This document shows, one piece after another, positions 20,172 through 28,594 of a DNA stretch of 64,000 bases (the stretch's first letter is position 1; each line of letters opens with the position of its first letter). Source of the DNA: Clostridia bacterium (lineage in GTDB: Bacteria; Bacillota; Clostridia; Lachnospirales; Lachnospiraceae). The stretch covers positions 186,001 through 250,000 of the forward strand of contig CAJTEN010000001.1 in assembly GCA_910575245.1 (NCBI GenBank), written 5' to 3'. A program made the translations under genes and the position numbers. Below the pieces are notes generated by a model. It saw nothing but the letters and a program-made list of their open reading frames with translations. It was not told the origin of the DNA and made no database searches.

Positions 20172-20197
20172 AAAAGGCGGGATTATCCCGCCTTTTT
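20172..20197 (+). terminator. Terminator of the atp operon
   Basis: Perfect stem GGCGGG/CCCGCC with the loop ATTAT, preceded by AAAA and followed by TTTTT. Confidence 0.9.
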
Positions 20198-20228
20198 AAA
20201 CATGTAATCATAGGGAGGATGGAAAACG

Positions 20229-20285
20229 ATGAACGGGAAGAGACTGCCGATCGGCATAGACAGTTTTGAGAATTTGCACGGTTAG
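20229..20285 (+). pseudogene. N-terminal remnant of an AAA-ATPase-like/PD-(D/E)XK family gene
   Basis: An 18-codon frame with a ribosome site (AGGGAGG) starts MNGKRLPIGIDSFENLHG and stops. The residues KRLPIGIDSFENL match the conserved N-terminus of the AAA-ATPase-like family that is abundant in gut Clostridia (pattern KLPIGIDDFKEL). Everything downstream is missing. It is most likely what remains after a deletion; expression as a micropeptide is possible but unsupported. Confidence 0.55.
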
Positions 20286-20398
20286 TAAACGGCATAACAA
20301 ATTTCTGCTTTCGGCTCCTGCCAAAACCATATCATAAATTCTATCTCCATCCACTCCCTTCTGCATATGATAAAATAAAAAGACAGAGTTGGTATCAT

Positions 20399-20773
20399 AT
20401 GAATCAGTCCAGAATATTACCCTTCTATATGGCATATCCGCTTCCCATGTATTATCAGCAGGAAGACAGCGTAACACGTGATCTGGAATACCTGCAGCAG
20501 ATGTATCCGGCGCAGGCAAGAAAATTCCAGAAAATCATCGCAGAAATGCTGGATCATATTGATTATGAAGGCAGTATGATCTATGATGAATATCCGGATA
20601 AATGGCAGATCTACAGATTGACCCAGATGATCATAGACAGGCTAAAAAACGAGCAGGAAGAGCAGCCCGTAGAGGAGAATTGGGATAAGACGGCGGAATT
20701 TGTCCAGATACTCCTGTGCTATGAAATTTACAGAAGGCGTCATTCCAATCACAATGGAATCTTAAAATTTTAG
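20399..20773 (+). CDS. Small protein of unknown function
   Basis: A 124-residue acidic protein, no signal peptide. It starts MNQSRILPFYMAYPLPMYYQQ and has an aromatic N-terminus, then helical stretches (RDLEYLQQMYPAQARKFQKI, DEYPDKWQIYRLTQMIIDRL) and the C-terminal LLCYEIYRRRHSNH. No catalytic motif is visible. The continuous frame, its own ATG and the bias for G/C at third positions support a real gene. It precedes the methyltransferase gene by 79 bp in the same direction. Confidence 0.65.
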   Translation: MNQSRILPFYMAYPLPMYYQQEDSVTRDLEYLQQMYPAQARKFQKIIAEMLDHIDYEGSMIYDEYPDKWQIYRLTQMIIDRLKNEQEEQPVEENWDKTAEFVQILLCYEIYRRRHSNHNGILKF

Positions 20774-20851
20774 TTGAGGTTTTACGGTATTCTTATTACA
20801 ATAGTAACAGATTGTAAAAACAGGAAGACATGAAATAGCCGCGGAGGAAAC

Positions 20852-22048
20852 ATGCAGGAAGCACTCAGAGAACTCCTTCAGAACACTGTGAATGAGGGGC
20901 TGTACCGAATCACGATCAGTAATCCCAGAAAGAAGGACAAAGCATTTAAGATAAAAATACGTCCAGTCATGATAAAAGGAGCGCTCCTTTTCCAGGAGAC
21001 GGTGTATGAAGGCACGAAAGTGTTTCATGAAAACCGAAAAGCCCAGGAGACAGCCGCTTATATAGAAGATCAGCTGAGGCAGGACTTCAAGCAGTGTGAG
21101 ATTGAACACAAAAACTGTAAGGCAACCATTCTTGTCAGTAAGAAAGGCAAAATGACGATTAGCAGCAAGAGAACGAAAGACACCGGGACAGGATCGGAAG
21201 AAATCGGACAGATGCGGATGGCTCATAACAGAACGAAGAGATATATTCTGGAAGAGGGTATTCCGGTCCCGTTTCTGGTTGACCTGGGCGTGCAGACCAA
21301 AGAGGGCAGGATTGTGCGCCCGCGTTATGATAAATTCAGACAGATTAACCGGTTTCTGGAATTTATCGAGGATATTCTGCCAACACTCTCAAGGGAAAGG
21401 ACTCTGCACATCATTGATTTTGGCTGCGGAAAATCTTATCTGACTTTTGCCATGTATTATTATCTGCATGATCTGAAAGGGTATGATGTAGAGATTATGG
21501 GGCTGGATCTGAAAGAGGATGTGATCGAACATTGTAACCAGCTAAGCAGGAAATATGGTTATGAGAAGCTTCATTTCAGGAAGGGAGACATAGCAGAATA
21601 TGACGGACAGGCTGTGGCCGATATGGTGGTGACGCTGCATGCCTGTGATACGGCCACTGATTATGCGTTGGCGAAGGCCATAGCATGGGGTGCGGAAGTG
21701 ATCCTGTCCGTACCATGCTGCCAGCACGAGGTGAACCGGCAGATACGAAGCGAAGAACTTGCTCCTGTATTAAAATACGGAGTTGTCAGGGAACGTATCG
21801 CGGCATTGGTCACAGACGCACTTCGTGCCGAAATGCTGGAAGGGGAAGGCTATGAAACGGATATCCTGGAATTTATCGATATGGAACATACACCCAAGAA
21901 TCTGCTGATCCGGGCGGTAAAGCGGGCACACCCTGAGGCACATAAACAGGAAGAAACGAGACGGAATGCCGCACAGACAGCGGAATTTTTGCATATTGCC
22001 CCGACACTGCAGAGAATCTTGGACAAGCATAACGGAAATGAGGATTAA
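20852..22048 (+). CDS. SAM-dependent methyltransferase
   Basis: A 398-residue class I methyltransferase. The SAM-binding motif I is LHIIDFGCGKSYLTF (about 186-200), with the acidic motif II VEIMGLDLK and a downstream VVTLHACDTATDYAL. The conserved PCCQHE motif (VILSVPCCQHEVNR) marks the Methyltransf_32-like group, whose substrates are uncharacterised. The N-terminal 170 residues form a separate domain with EIEHKNCKATILVSKKGKMTISS. It is two bases from the next gene, so the two are probably cotranscribed. Methylation target unknown; RNA is a guess. Confidence 0.8.
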   Translation: MQEALRELLQNTVNEGLYRITISNPRKKDKAFKIKIRPVMIKGALLFQETVYEGTKVFHENRKAQETAAYIEDQLRQDFKQCEIEHKNCKATILVSKKGKMTISSKRTKDTGTGSEEIGQMRMAHNRTKRYILEEGIPVPFLVDLGVQTKEGRIVRPRYDKFRQINRFLEFIEDILPTLSRERTLHIIDFGCGKSYLTFAMYYYLHDLKGYDVEIMGLDLKEDVIEHCNQLSRKYGYEKLHFRKGDIAEYDGQAVADMVVTLHACDTATDYALAKAIAWGAEVILSVPCCQHEVNRQIRSEELAPVLKYGVVRERIAALVTDALRAEMLEGEGYETDILEFIDMEHTPKNLLIRAVKRAHPEAHKQEETRRNAAQTAEFLHIAPTLQRILDKHNGNED

Positions 22049-22050
22049 GA

Positions 22051-24591
22051 ATGAAAAGAGCGATCATAAAGGGGAGCCTGCTGGCGATTATTTTTGTGGC
22101 TGCATTAATGCTGACCAGTATGATCATGAACCAGGGCAACACTGACATGACAACAGAGATGGGAGAAGCTACTTTTCCGATTGTATCCATGTCACTGAAC
22201 GGATATCGTGTTAACAGTCTGCACGGCTATGCGGCGAATATGGACAGTGCTCATCTGCGGGACTTTCTGCAGCCGGTTGAAAGCGACAGAAGGATCTCGG
22301 TGCAGATGGATACCTATGGCAGAGATGTTTCCCGGATTGCTTTTGAGGTCAGGAGCCTGGACGGGGAACGTCTGGTGGAAAGTACGGAGGTGGCCGATTT
22401 CGAGGAAGATGAGGAAGGAATTTCTTTTGACATTACGCTGAAGGATCTGATCGAATATAATACGGAATATATGCTGGTGTTTCTTGTATCACATCTGGGA
22501 GGAGAGCCTATCCGCTATTATACCCGGATTGTGCTGAGTGAATCCATGCATATGCAGGAAAAATTGGACTATATCATGGATTTTCACGAGCGGACATTTG
22601 ATAAAGAGGCCGCTGCTGAACTGACCAAATATCTGGAGTCAAACTCCGAAGGAGATAACAGCACTTATCATAAGGTGACGATACACAGTAGTTTTAACCA
22701 GGTTACATGGGGAGATCTGGAAGTTAGTAAAATTACCGAACCTGATATTTCAATCAGGGAACTGACGGAACAGACAGGTTCTTTTCATATAGAATATCTG
22801 GCGTCTTTGAGAGAGGGCAGACAGAAAAATTATTATCGGGTTAAAGAATATTACCGAATCCGCTATACACCGGACAGAATGTATCTGTTGGATTATGAGC
22901 GTGAAATGAACCAGATTTTTGATGAAGAGGCAGATATTTTTATCAACGATAAGATCATGCTTGGCATTGTCGGAGATGATGTGGAGCTGCACGAGAGTGA
23001 CGGCGGCAATGTGTTTGCCTTTGTAGTGGCCGATAAGCTTTACTGCTATAATGTGACAGACAATAAACTGGCAAGATTGTTCAGCTTCTACGAAAACACA
23101 GAAGGATTACAGGATGCACGTGACATGTATGACCGGCACACAATCCAGGTATTATCGGTGGACGAGACCGGAAGCGTTAACTTCCTGGTGTATGGATATA
23201 TGAACAGAGGCCGGCATGAAGGAAGCGTCGGGGTAACTGTTTATTACTACAACAGCATGACGAATACGGTGGAGGAGAAAGTATATATTCCTTATTATAA
23301 GTCCTATGAATTGTTGAAAAACGATATCAGCCGTCTGTCCTATGTCAACAGGGCAAATATTTATTATTTTATGTTGGAAGGCAGTGTGTATGCCGTCAAT
23401 CTGGAAACAGAAGCCTGTCAGGTGATAGTATCCGGACTGCGGGAAGGCGGCTACCATATATCTGAGTCCAACAAAATGCTTGTGTGGCAGGAAGGGGAGG
23501 ATCCTTATGCAGGCAGCCGCCTTGTCCTGATGAATCTGAATACGCAGGGACAGACAAGCATTGAGGCGGCAGCGGGAGAATATATTTCTATTCTCGGATT
23601 CATGGACGAGGATATGATCTACGGGCTGACGAGACAGAGAGATATTGTGGAGGGGACTACCGGCCCGACGCTGAATCCCATGTATTGTGTACAGATTCAG
23701 AGTGAAAACGGCAGCGTACTGAAGACTTACCGTAAACAGGGGGTGTATGTGACAGACAGCGTTGTGGAAGAGAACCAGATTACGCTGTCCAGAGTAGCGT
23801 GGAATGAAGAAACCGGAGAGTACGAGGCGGTAGCGGATGACCAGATTATGAGTACGGAGCAGGTCAGGCCGGGAACGAATACCATCGGCAAGGTTGTTAC
23901 AGAGAACTATGCGACGATCAGCCAGATTACGGTAAAGAATGAAATAGACGCGAAAAGCCTGAAACTTCTGACGCCGAGGGAAGTCCTGTTTGAGGGAAAT
24001 CATAATGTGGCGGTCTCGGAGACGGAAGAAGAGGAGAAGCGTTATTATGTGTATGGCAAGGACGGAATTGAGGGCATTTACACGAATCCCGGCAAGGCGG
24101 TAGTGCTGGCCTATACCGAGGCGGGCGTAGTAGTGGATAATGACGGAAAGTATGTCTGGCGGCGGGAAACCAGAAGCACCAGAAATCAGATTATGGCGAT
24201 CACAGAGGATGAAATGTCTGAGAACAGAAGTTCACTGGCAGTTTGTCTGGACACGATTCTGAGGTTCGAAGGGATCTCAAGGAACACACAGCGCCTGCTG
24301 GACAGGGACAAGACAGCATTCTCCATTCTGGAGGATGACCTGCAGGACAGCACGATTCTGGATCTGACCGGATGCAGCCTGGATGCGGTGCTCTATTATG
24401 TGAATAAGGATATTCCTGTATTGGCTTTACTGGAGGACGGCGATGCAGTCCTGATTGTAGGATTTAATGAGCTTAATATTGTGGTGATGGACCCGATGAC
24501 AGGAACACTGTACAAAAAAGGCATGAATGACTCTACCGAGTGGCTGAATGAGAACGGGAACCGGTTTATTACTTATGTGCGGCAGGAGTAG
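22051..24591 (+). CDS. Large secreted/membrane-anchored protein with C39-like C-terminal domain
   Basis: An 846-residue protein with an N-terminal membrane helix (about 8-26) and a long extracytoplasmic part with beta-rich, propeller-like stretches (about 280-680; repeated hydrophobic strand-turn segments such as VSVDETGSVNFLVYGYMNRG and RLVLMNLNTQGQTS). The final 110 residues resemble a C39-type papain-like fold: GCSLDAVLYYVNKDIPVLALL and AVLIVGFNELNIVVMDPMTG. The Cys is present, but the usual His before the IVGY-type strand is absent (AVLIVGFN), so it may bind peptides instead of cutting them. Function unknown. Probably in an operon with the methyltransferase. Confidence 0.7.
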   Translation: MKRAIIKGSLLAIIFVAALMLTSMIMNQGNTDMTTEMGEATFPIVSMSLNGYRVNSLHGYAANMDSAHLRDFLQPVESDRRISVQMDTYGRDVSRIAFEVRSLDGERLVESTEVADFEEDEEGISFDITLKDLIEYNTEYMLVFLVSHLGGEPIRYYTRIVLSESMHMQEKLDYIMDFHERTFDKEAAAELTKYLESNSEGDNSTYHKVTIHSSFNQVTWGDLEVSKITEPDISIRELTEQTGSFHIEYLASLREGRQKNYYRVKEYYRIRYTPDRMYLLDYEREMNQIFDEEADIFINDKIMLGIVGDDVELHESDGGNVFAFVVADKLYCYNVTDNKLARLFSFYENTEGLQDARDMYDRHTIQVLSVDETGSVNFLVYGYMNRGRHEGSVGVTVYYYNSMTNTVEEKVYIPYYKSYELLKNDISRLSYVNRANIYYFMLEGSVYAVNLETEACQVIVSGLREGGYHISESNKMLVWQEGEDPYAGSRLVLMNLNTQGQTSIEAAAGEYISILGFMDEDMIYGLTRQRDIVEGTTGPTLNPMYCVQIQSENGSVLKTYRKQGVYVTDSVVEENQITLSRVAWNEETGEYEAVADDQIMSTEQVRPGTNTIGKVVTENYATISQITVKNEIDAKSLKLLTPREVLFEGNHNVAVSETEEEEKRYYVYGKDGIEGIYTNPGKAVVLAYTEAGVVVDNDGKYVWRRETRSTRNQIMAITEDEMSENRSSLAVCLDTILRFEGISRNTQRLLDRDKTAFSILEDDLQDSTILDLTGCSLDAVLYYVNKDIPVLALLEDGDAVLIVGFNELNIVVMDPMTGTLYKKGMNDSTEWLNENGNRFITYVRQE

Positions 24592-24601
24592 CAGAAAGTA
24601 T

Positions 24602-24636
24602 TTTTCATGGGAATTTGTGTCAGGAAAGACATGGAG
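24602..24636 (+). repeat. 35-bp dispersed repeat, copy 1
   Basis: Starts TTTTCATGGGAA and ends ACATGGAG; matches 39469-39503 at 31 of 35 positions. Each copy lies just before a plus-strand gene. Confidence 0.6.
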
Positions 24637-24644
24637 ATGAAAAT

Positions 24645-25346
24645 ATGATAGAGGGCAAGGCAGTAATCTTTGATATGGATGGCATTATTTTTGACAGTGA
24701 GCGGCTGGTGCTTTACTGCTGGGAGAAACTGGCGGAGAAATATCAGCTGGATAACATGCGGGAGGCGTATCTGCCCTGTATCGGTACAAATGATGTCAGG
24801 ATGAAAGAAATTATGATGGATTATTATGGAGCGGAGTTTCCTTATGATAAGTTACGGAAAGAGTCTTCCATACTGTTCCATGAGATGGTGGACCGGGAAG
24901 GGCTGCCTGTGAAAAAGGGAGCCAGAAAATTGCTGGAATTCTTAGAACTGCACCGGATTCCGGTAGGACTTGCATCCTCTACGCGTCTGGCGGTTGTGAC
25001 GGAGGAATTAAAACAAGCCGGATTGTATGGCTTCTTCCATGCGGTAACCGGCGGGGATCAGCTGAAGCGCAGCAAACCGGAACCGGATATTTACCTGATG
25101 GCCTGTGAGAAACTGGGAGTCAGGCCTGAGGATACCTATGCGGTGGAGGACTCCTATAACGGCATACGTTCCTCTTACAGTGCCGGTATGCTGCCGGTTA
25201 TGGTGCCGGATCTGCTGCCGCCTACAGTGGAGATGAGAGAGAAGAGCGTGATAGTGCTGGAAGATTTGCTTCAGGTAAGAGACTGGTTCCTGAACTGGAG
25301 AAAACGGGATGCAAAACAGCGTGTTTACGGTAAAGGCAACCGATAG
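24645..25346 (+). CDS. HAD-superfamily hydrolase, beta-phosphoglucomutase-like
   Basis: A 233-residue phosphatase or phosphoglucomutase. HAD motif I is VIFDMDGIIFDSE (nucleophile and acid/base Asp pair), motif II GLASSTRL, motif III Lys in KRSKPEPDIY, motif IV AVEDSYNGIRSS. The cap domain follows motif I (subclass IA). The longer frame begins 10 codons upstream, but ATG 24645 has GGAG 8 bases before it. Physiological substrate unknown; sugar phosphates are typical. Confidence 0.88.
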   Translation: MIEGKAVIFDMDGIIFDSERLVLYCWEKLAEKYQLDNMREAYLPCIGTNDVRMKEIMMDYYGAEFPYDKLRKESSILFHEMVDREGLPVKKGARKLLEFLELHRIPVGLASSTRLAVVTEELKQAGLYGFFHAVTGGDQLKRSKPEPDIYLMACEKLGVRPEDTYAVEDSYNGIRSSYSAGMLPVMVPDLLPPTVEMREKSVIVLEDLLQVRDWFLNWRKRDAKQRVYGKGNR

Positions 25347-25489
25347 TTGCGGGGCTGGCAGGAGGCGGGCAACCGATATTTTCCGGATTGGAAAGCAGAA
25401 GTTGTGGCGGGAAGGGACTTATTTCTATATGATTGCCTTACGGAAATCTACAGGGAGGCGGAAAGAAGCGCTCTGGAACGGAGGAATGG

Positions 25490-26332
25490 ATGAATCTTGA
25501 AATTGCAAACCGGCTTGTTGCACTGCGTAAGGAGAACCAGTTGTCGCAGGAGGCTCTGGCTGAGAAGCTGGGGATCAGCAGACAGGCGGTCAGTAAGTGG
25601 GAACGCGCCGAGGCTTCGCCGGATACGGATAATCTGATCGCACTTGCCAGACTGTACCATGTATCGCTGGACGAATTGCTGAAAATATACGATGAGGAAG
25701 AGGATGAGGGCGGATATTCGGGTAGAGAAGAGGCCCGGCTGCAGACTGTCATGGCTGATGATATATACGGAGACGGCAGCGGCCTCCAGGGACAGACGGG
25801 CCGGAACGAGGAAGAGGGCTGCGCGAATGAGACAGCAGAAGATAAGGTGCACATAGGTTTTCGGGGAATCCATGTGAAAGAACACAGCGGCGATGAAGTA
25901 TACATTGGCTGGGACGGCATTCATGTGCATAACAGGAACGAGGAAGTGCATATTGATAAGCATGGTATCTATGTGAATGGAGAAAAGGCTGAGGGCTGTA
26001 TTTTTGGGCGTGGGAAAGACGGTACGGAATTTCCGTTATTGCTCATCGCTATTGTCATTTATATTGTAATAGGGGTCTTCTTTAATCTGTGGACGCCTGG
26101 CTGGCTGATTTTCTTCCTGGTGCCGGTGACAGGCAGTTTGATTCAGGCAGTACGCCGGAGAAACGGGTACCTGTTCGCTTATCCGGTGCTTGTGGTCTTT
26201 GCTTTCCTGTATATGGGGCTGGTACATTTTATATGGCATCCGACTTGGATGGTCTTTCTGACGATCCCGCTTTATTATTCCTTTCTGGGATATATACAAG
26301 GATGGAGACGGAGAAAAAGAGGAGATGAGTAA
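25490..26332 (+). CDS. HTH (XRE) protein with repeat module and membrane helices
   Basis: A 280-residue protein. Residues 1-62 form an XRE/Cro helix-turn-helix (LSQEALAEKLGISRQAVSKWERAE). An acidic linker leads to three tandem 16-17-residue strand repeats (VHIGFRGIHV, VYIGWDGIHV, VHIDKHGIYV; about 138-185). Four membrane helices follow (about 195-275), ending in a basic tail WRRRKRGDE. Membrane-tethered XRE regulators sensing envelope state are known in Firmicutes; that role is inferred here. Start chosen because GGAGG is 5 bases upstream of ATG 25490. Confidence 0.82.
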   Translation: MNLEIANRLVALRKENQLSQEALAEKLGISRQAVSKWERAEASPDTDNLIALARLYHVSLDELLKIYDEEEDEGGYSGREEARLQTVMADDIYGDGSGLQGQTGRNEEEGCANETAEDKVHIGFRGIHVKEHSGDEVYIGWDGIHVHNRNEEVHIDKHGIYVNGEKAEGCIFGRGKDGTEFPLLLIAIVIYIVIGVFFNLWTPGWLIFFLVPVTGSLIQAVRRRNGYLFAYPVLVVFAFLYMGLVHFIWHPTWMVFLTIPLYYSFLGYIQGWRRRKRGDE

Positions 26333-26380
26333 CGGAAGGCAGGCTGGAGAAATGATTGTACTGAGACCGGCTTAAGAAAA

Positions 26381-26414
26381 GAGCCGCCGCACATAAGATA
26401 TGTGTGACGGCTCT
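26381..26414. terminator. Bidirectional terminator
   Basis: Stem GAGCCGCCGCACAT/ATGTGTGACGGCTC with one mismatch and loop AAGAT, between the convergent HTH and queT genes. AAGAAAA precedes it, giving a U-rich tail on the minus strand. Confidence 0.75.
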
Positions 26415-26433
26415 GAATGTTTATCGGTGTGAT

Positions 26434-27027
26434 TCAAGTCTCTGTAGTCTTCTCTTTCCTGTATGGGAGTGACCTGTTAAAGATTCTGCCCTGATATTTC
26501 TGCAGAGAAAATAATAAGATCATACCCAGGATTCCACAGGAAATAATTTCTCCGGCGCCTACCGTCAGACAATAGTAGCCGAAGCACTGCAATACGGACA
26601 GACCGTCTATCATCAATCCATAGCCGTAGATCAGAACCAGCGGCACGATGACCGTATTGGCAAGGATCGGGCAGATTGGAGCGCACCATTTCCATCTGCG
26701 GAGCGCGTATGTACCGAAAGCGCCGATCAGTGTGGCCAGACTGCCGAAGATAATGTCGGGCAGTGCACAGCCTGTCAGAATATTGCTGAGCAGACAGCCG
26801 ATGAACAGGCCGGGAATTGCGGCGGGCGTGAAATAAGGCAGGATTGTGAGTGCTTCAGAGAAACGAACCTGCACGGCATAATTGGCAAGTCCGAAGGCGT
26901 TGGCGATGAAAGTCAGCACAACGTAGATGGCGGCGATCATGGCCGCCTGAACCATGGTGGTCAGTGAAATGGGCGTGGAAATCCGCACGGGGATTGCCTC
27001 GCTGTAAGATTGTTTCTTCATATGCAT
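26434..27027 (-). CDS. queT: QueT-type queuosine-precursor transporter
   Basis: A 197-residue membrane protein with five to six hydrophobic segments and the QueT signatures VRFSEALTILPYFTPAAIPGLFIGCLLSN and DIIFGSLATLIGA. QueT proteins are substrate-binding S components of energy-coupling factor transporters for queuosine precursors such as preQ1. A preQ1-I riboswitch directly upstream supports this strongly. The shared ECF ATPase genes are not in the window. Start: ATG 27027 (4 bases after AAGGAG) or ATG 27021. Confidence 0.9.
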   Translation of the reverse strand: MHMKKQSYSEAIPVRISTPISLTTMVQAAMIAAIYVVLTFIANAFGLANYAVQVRFSEALTILPYFTPAAIPGLFIGCLLSNILTGCALPDIIFGSLATLIGAFGTYALRRWKWCAPICPILANTVIVPLVLIYGYGLMIDGLSVLQCFGYYCLTVGAGEIISCGILGMILLFSLQKYQGRIFNRSLPYRKEKTTET

Positions 27028-27031
27028 TTGT

Positions 27032-27076
27032 CTCCTTTAGTTTTGTTTTAGGTGAGGAAGGTCTCGAACTCACCGT
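27032..27076 (-). promoter_or_regulatory. preQ1-I riboswitch in the queT leader
   Basis: On the minus strand: stem GGTGAG (27069-27074)/CTCACC (27051-27056) with the loop TTCGAGACCTTC, followed by the A-rich tail TAAAACAAAACTAA that runs into AAAGGAG. This is the class I preQ1 layout (short stem, TTC and ACC loop residues, A-rich pseudoknot strand overlapping the ribosome site). Binding of preQ1 would be expected to sequester the ribosome site and lower QueT translation. Confidence 0.8.
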
Positions 27077-27122
27077 CTATATTTGCTGAAAACGCTATAT
27101 CTACGGCATTTCAACGTTTCTT

Positions 27123-27151
27123 AGTATAGCACTGTATCTGGTAAAATGCAA
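27123..27151 (-). promoter_or_regulatory. queT promoter
   Basis: Minus strand TTGCAT (27146-27151), 17-bp spacer, TATACT (27123-27128). The riboswitch lies about 50 bases downstream of the expected transcript start. Confidence 0.6.
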
Positions 27152-27180
27152 GCGGTACCCCATTTTTATCAGAATAAACG

Positions 27181-27210
27181 TAGCAGGGAAGCCGAAGACT
27201 GAACTGTTAT
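27181..27210. repeat. Short hairpin repeat (TAGCAG...CTGTTA)
   Basis: Same pattern as 12028-12059: TAGCAGGGAAGCCGAAGACT followed by GAACTGTTAT. It lies in the spacer between queT and prs. Confidence 0.5.
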
Positions 27211-27347
27211 TAAACATAATGCGTTCTTCGCCGGGATTTTTGCCGGGGCGGGGTATGTGGTGGAATCCAACAGGGAGCATGGAGAAGGCTCCCTGTGATA
27301 TCATTGTACAGGACTATTCAGGGAACCGGGTGGCGGTATTTGATAAG
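27211..27347. other. Spacer, no gene recognised
   Basis: The remainder of the 366-bp queT-prs spacer. It has a hairpin CAGGGAGC/GGCTCCCTG near 27273-27296. A short plus-strand frame here has no recognisable motif. Confidence 0.3.
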
Positions 27348-27381
27348 AAGGAGCCAATGCCTGCATGCAGCGGCTCCTTTT
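27348..27381 (-). terminator. Terminator after prs
   Basis: Stem AAGGAGCC/GGCTCCTT with a 16-base loop, 13 bp beyond the prs stop codon. On the minus strand it is followed by CTTATC; TTTT follows on the plus strand, so it may act in both directions. Confidence 0.65.
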
Positions 27382-27393
27382 CGCATTACATTG

Positions 27394-28584
27394 TTATATA
27401 TCCAATTCCCCGGCATGATACCGCGCAACGGCCGACTGGATCCTCTCCACGGGATTGAGCAGATCGCTGATGGAAGTATCATGGTTCAAGGTATCGATAA
27501 TATAGGCGATATATTTGCTCATATCACAACTGATATACCACTCCCTGCTTAAAAGCTCCGGCGTCTGATAAATCAGATTCGTAGTCAGCACACGGTCGAT
27601 GGCGCCATCGGTGTAAGCTCTGTCGAAACGGTCCAGGCCGGCAGTGAAGAGACCGAAGGTGGCAAAGACGAAGATCTTGTTCGCCTTACGCTTCTTCAGG
27701 GCGGTGGCAACTTCCAGAACACTCTCGCCGGAAGAGATCATGTCATCGATCACGATCATATCCTTGCCCTCGATACTGGAACCCAGGAATTCATGTGCCA
27801 CGATAGGATTCCGGCCGTTCTCAATACGAGTATAGTCCCTTCTCTTGTAGAACATACCCATGTCAAGCCCAAGTACATTGGCAATGTAGATCGCGCGGCT
27901 CATGCCGCCCTCATCGGGGCTGATAACCATCATATGGTCATTGTCAATCTGCAGGTTTTTCACATGGCTCAGCAGACCCTTGATGAACTGATAGGCAGGC
28001 TGTACAGTCTCAAAACCATGCAGTGGGATGGCGTTCTGGACACGAGGATCATGTGCATCGAAGGTGATGATATTATCAACCCCCATATTGACCATCTCCT
28101 GTAAGGCAAGGGCACAGTCTAAGGATTCTCTGGCGGATCTCTTATGTTGGCGGCTTTCGTAGAGGAAAGGCATAATGACGGTGATGCGTCTTGCCTTGCC
28201 GCCTACGGCAGCGATGATACGTTTCAGATCCTGATAATGGTCATCCGGGGACATATGATTTTCATGGCCGCAGAGAGAATAGGTCAGGCTGTAATTTGCA
28301 ACATCTATCAGAAGATAGAGATCCGAGCCGCGTACCGACTCCTTAATCACGCCCTTGGCTTCACCGGAGCCAAACCGCGGTACTGCAGCTTCCAGAATAT
28401 AGGAATTACGCTGATAGCCGGAGAAGGCAAGAGAATCCTTATGCTCGCTTTCCCGCTCCGTCCTCCATTTGACAAGATAATAGTCTACTTTTTCTCCCAG
28501 GGGTCTGCAGCCTTCCAGTGGAATAATGCCAAGAGAACCTACCGGGATGGTTTCCAGATTTCTTTTTTCTTCACGTTTGGTCAT
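27394..28584 (-). CDS. prs: Ribose-phosphate pyrophosphokinase (PRPP synthase)
   Basis: A 396-residue enzyme making PRPP from ribose-5-phosphate and ATP, for nucleotide, His and Trp synthesis. Motifs: MPFLYESRQHKRSARESLDC, NIITFDAHDPRVQNAIP and the PRPP-binding loop DMIVIDDMISSGESV. It is about 80 residues longer than the classical enzyme, with an N-terminal extension and changes in the flexible loop, as in a longer form frequent in Lachnospiraceae. It is the last gene of the murC-dnaD-dnaI-prs run, 10 bp from the helicase loader. Confidence 0.9.
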   Translation of the reverse strand: MTKREEKRNLETIPVGSLGIIPLEGCRPLGEKVDYYLVKWRTERESEHKDSLAFSGYQRNSYILEAAVPRFGSGEAKGVIKESVRGSDLYLLIDVANYSLTYSLCGHENHMSPDDHYQDLKRIIAAVGGKARRITVIMPFLYESRQHKRSARESLDCALALQEMVNMGVDNIITFDAHDPRVQNAIPLHGFETVQPAYQFIKGLLSHVKNLQIDNDHMMVISPDEGGMSRAIYIANVLGLDMGMFYKRRDYTRIENGRNPIVAHEFLGSSIEGKDMIVIDDMISSGESVLEVATALKKRKANKIFVFATFGLFTAGLDRFDRAYTDGAIDRVLTTNLIYQTPELLSREWYISCDMSKYIAYIIDTLNHDTSISDLLNPVERIQSAVARYHAGELDI

Positions 28585-28594
28585 GAAAGGATCC

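Noticed and set aside
25309-25500. 63-codon frame between the HAD and HTH genes
   Set aside because: Overlaps the end of the HAD gene, has no recognisable motif and no ribosome site.
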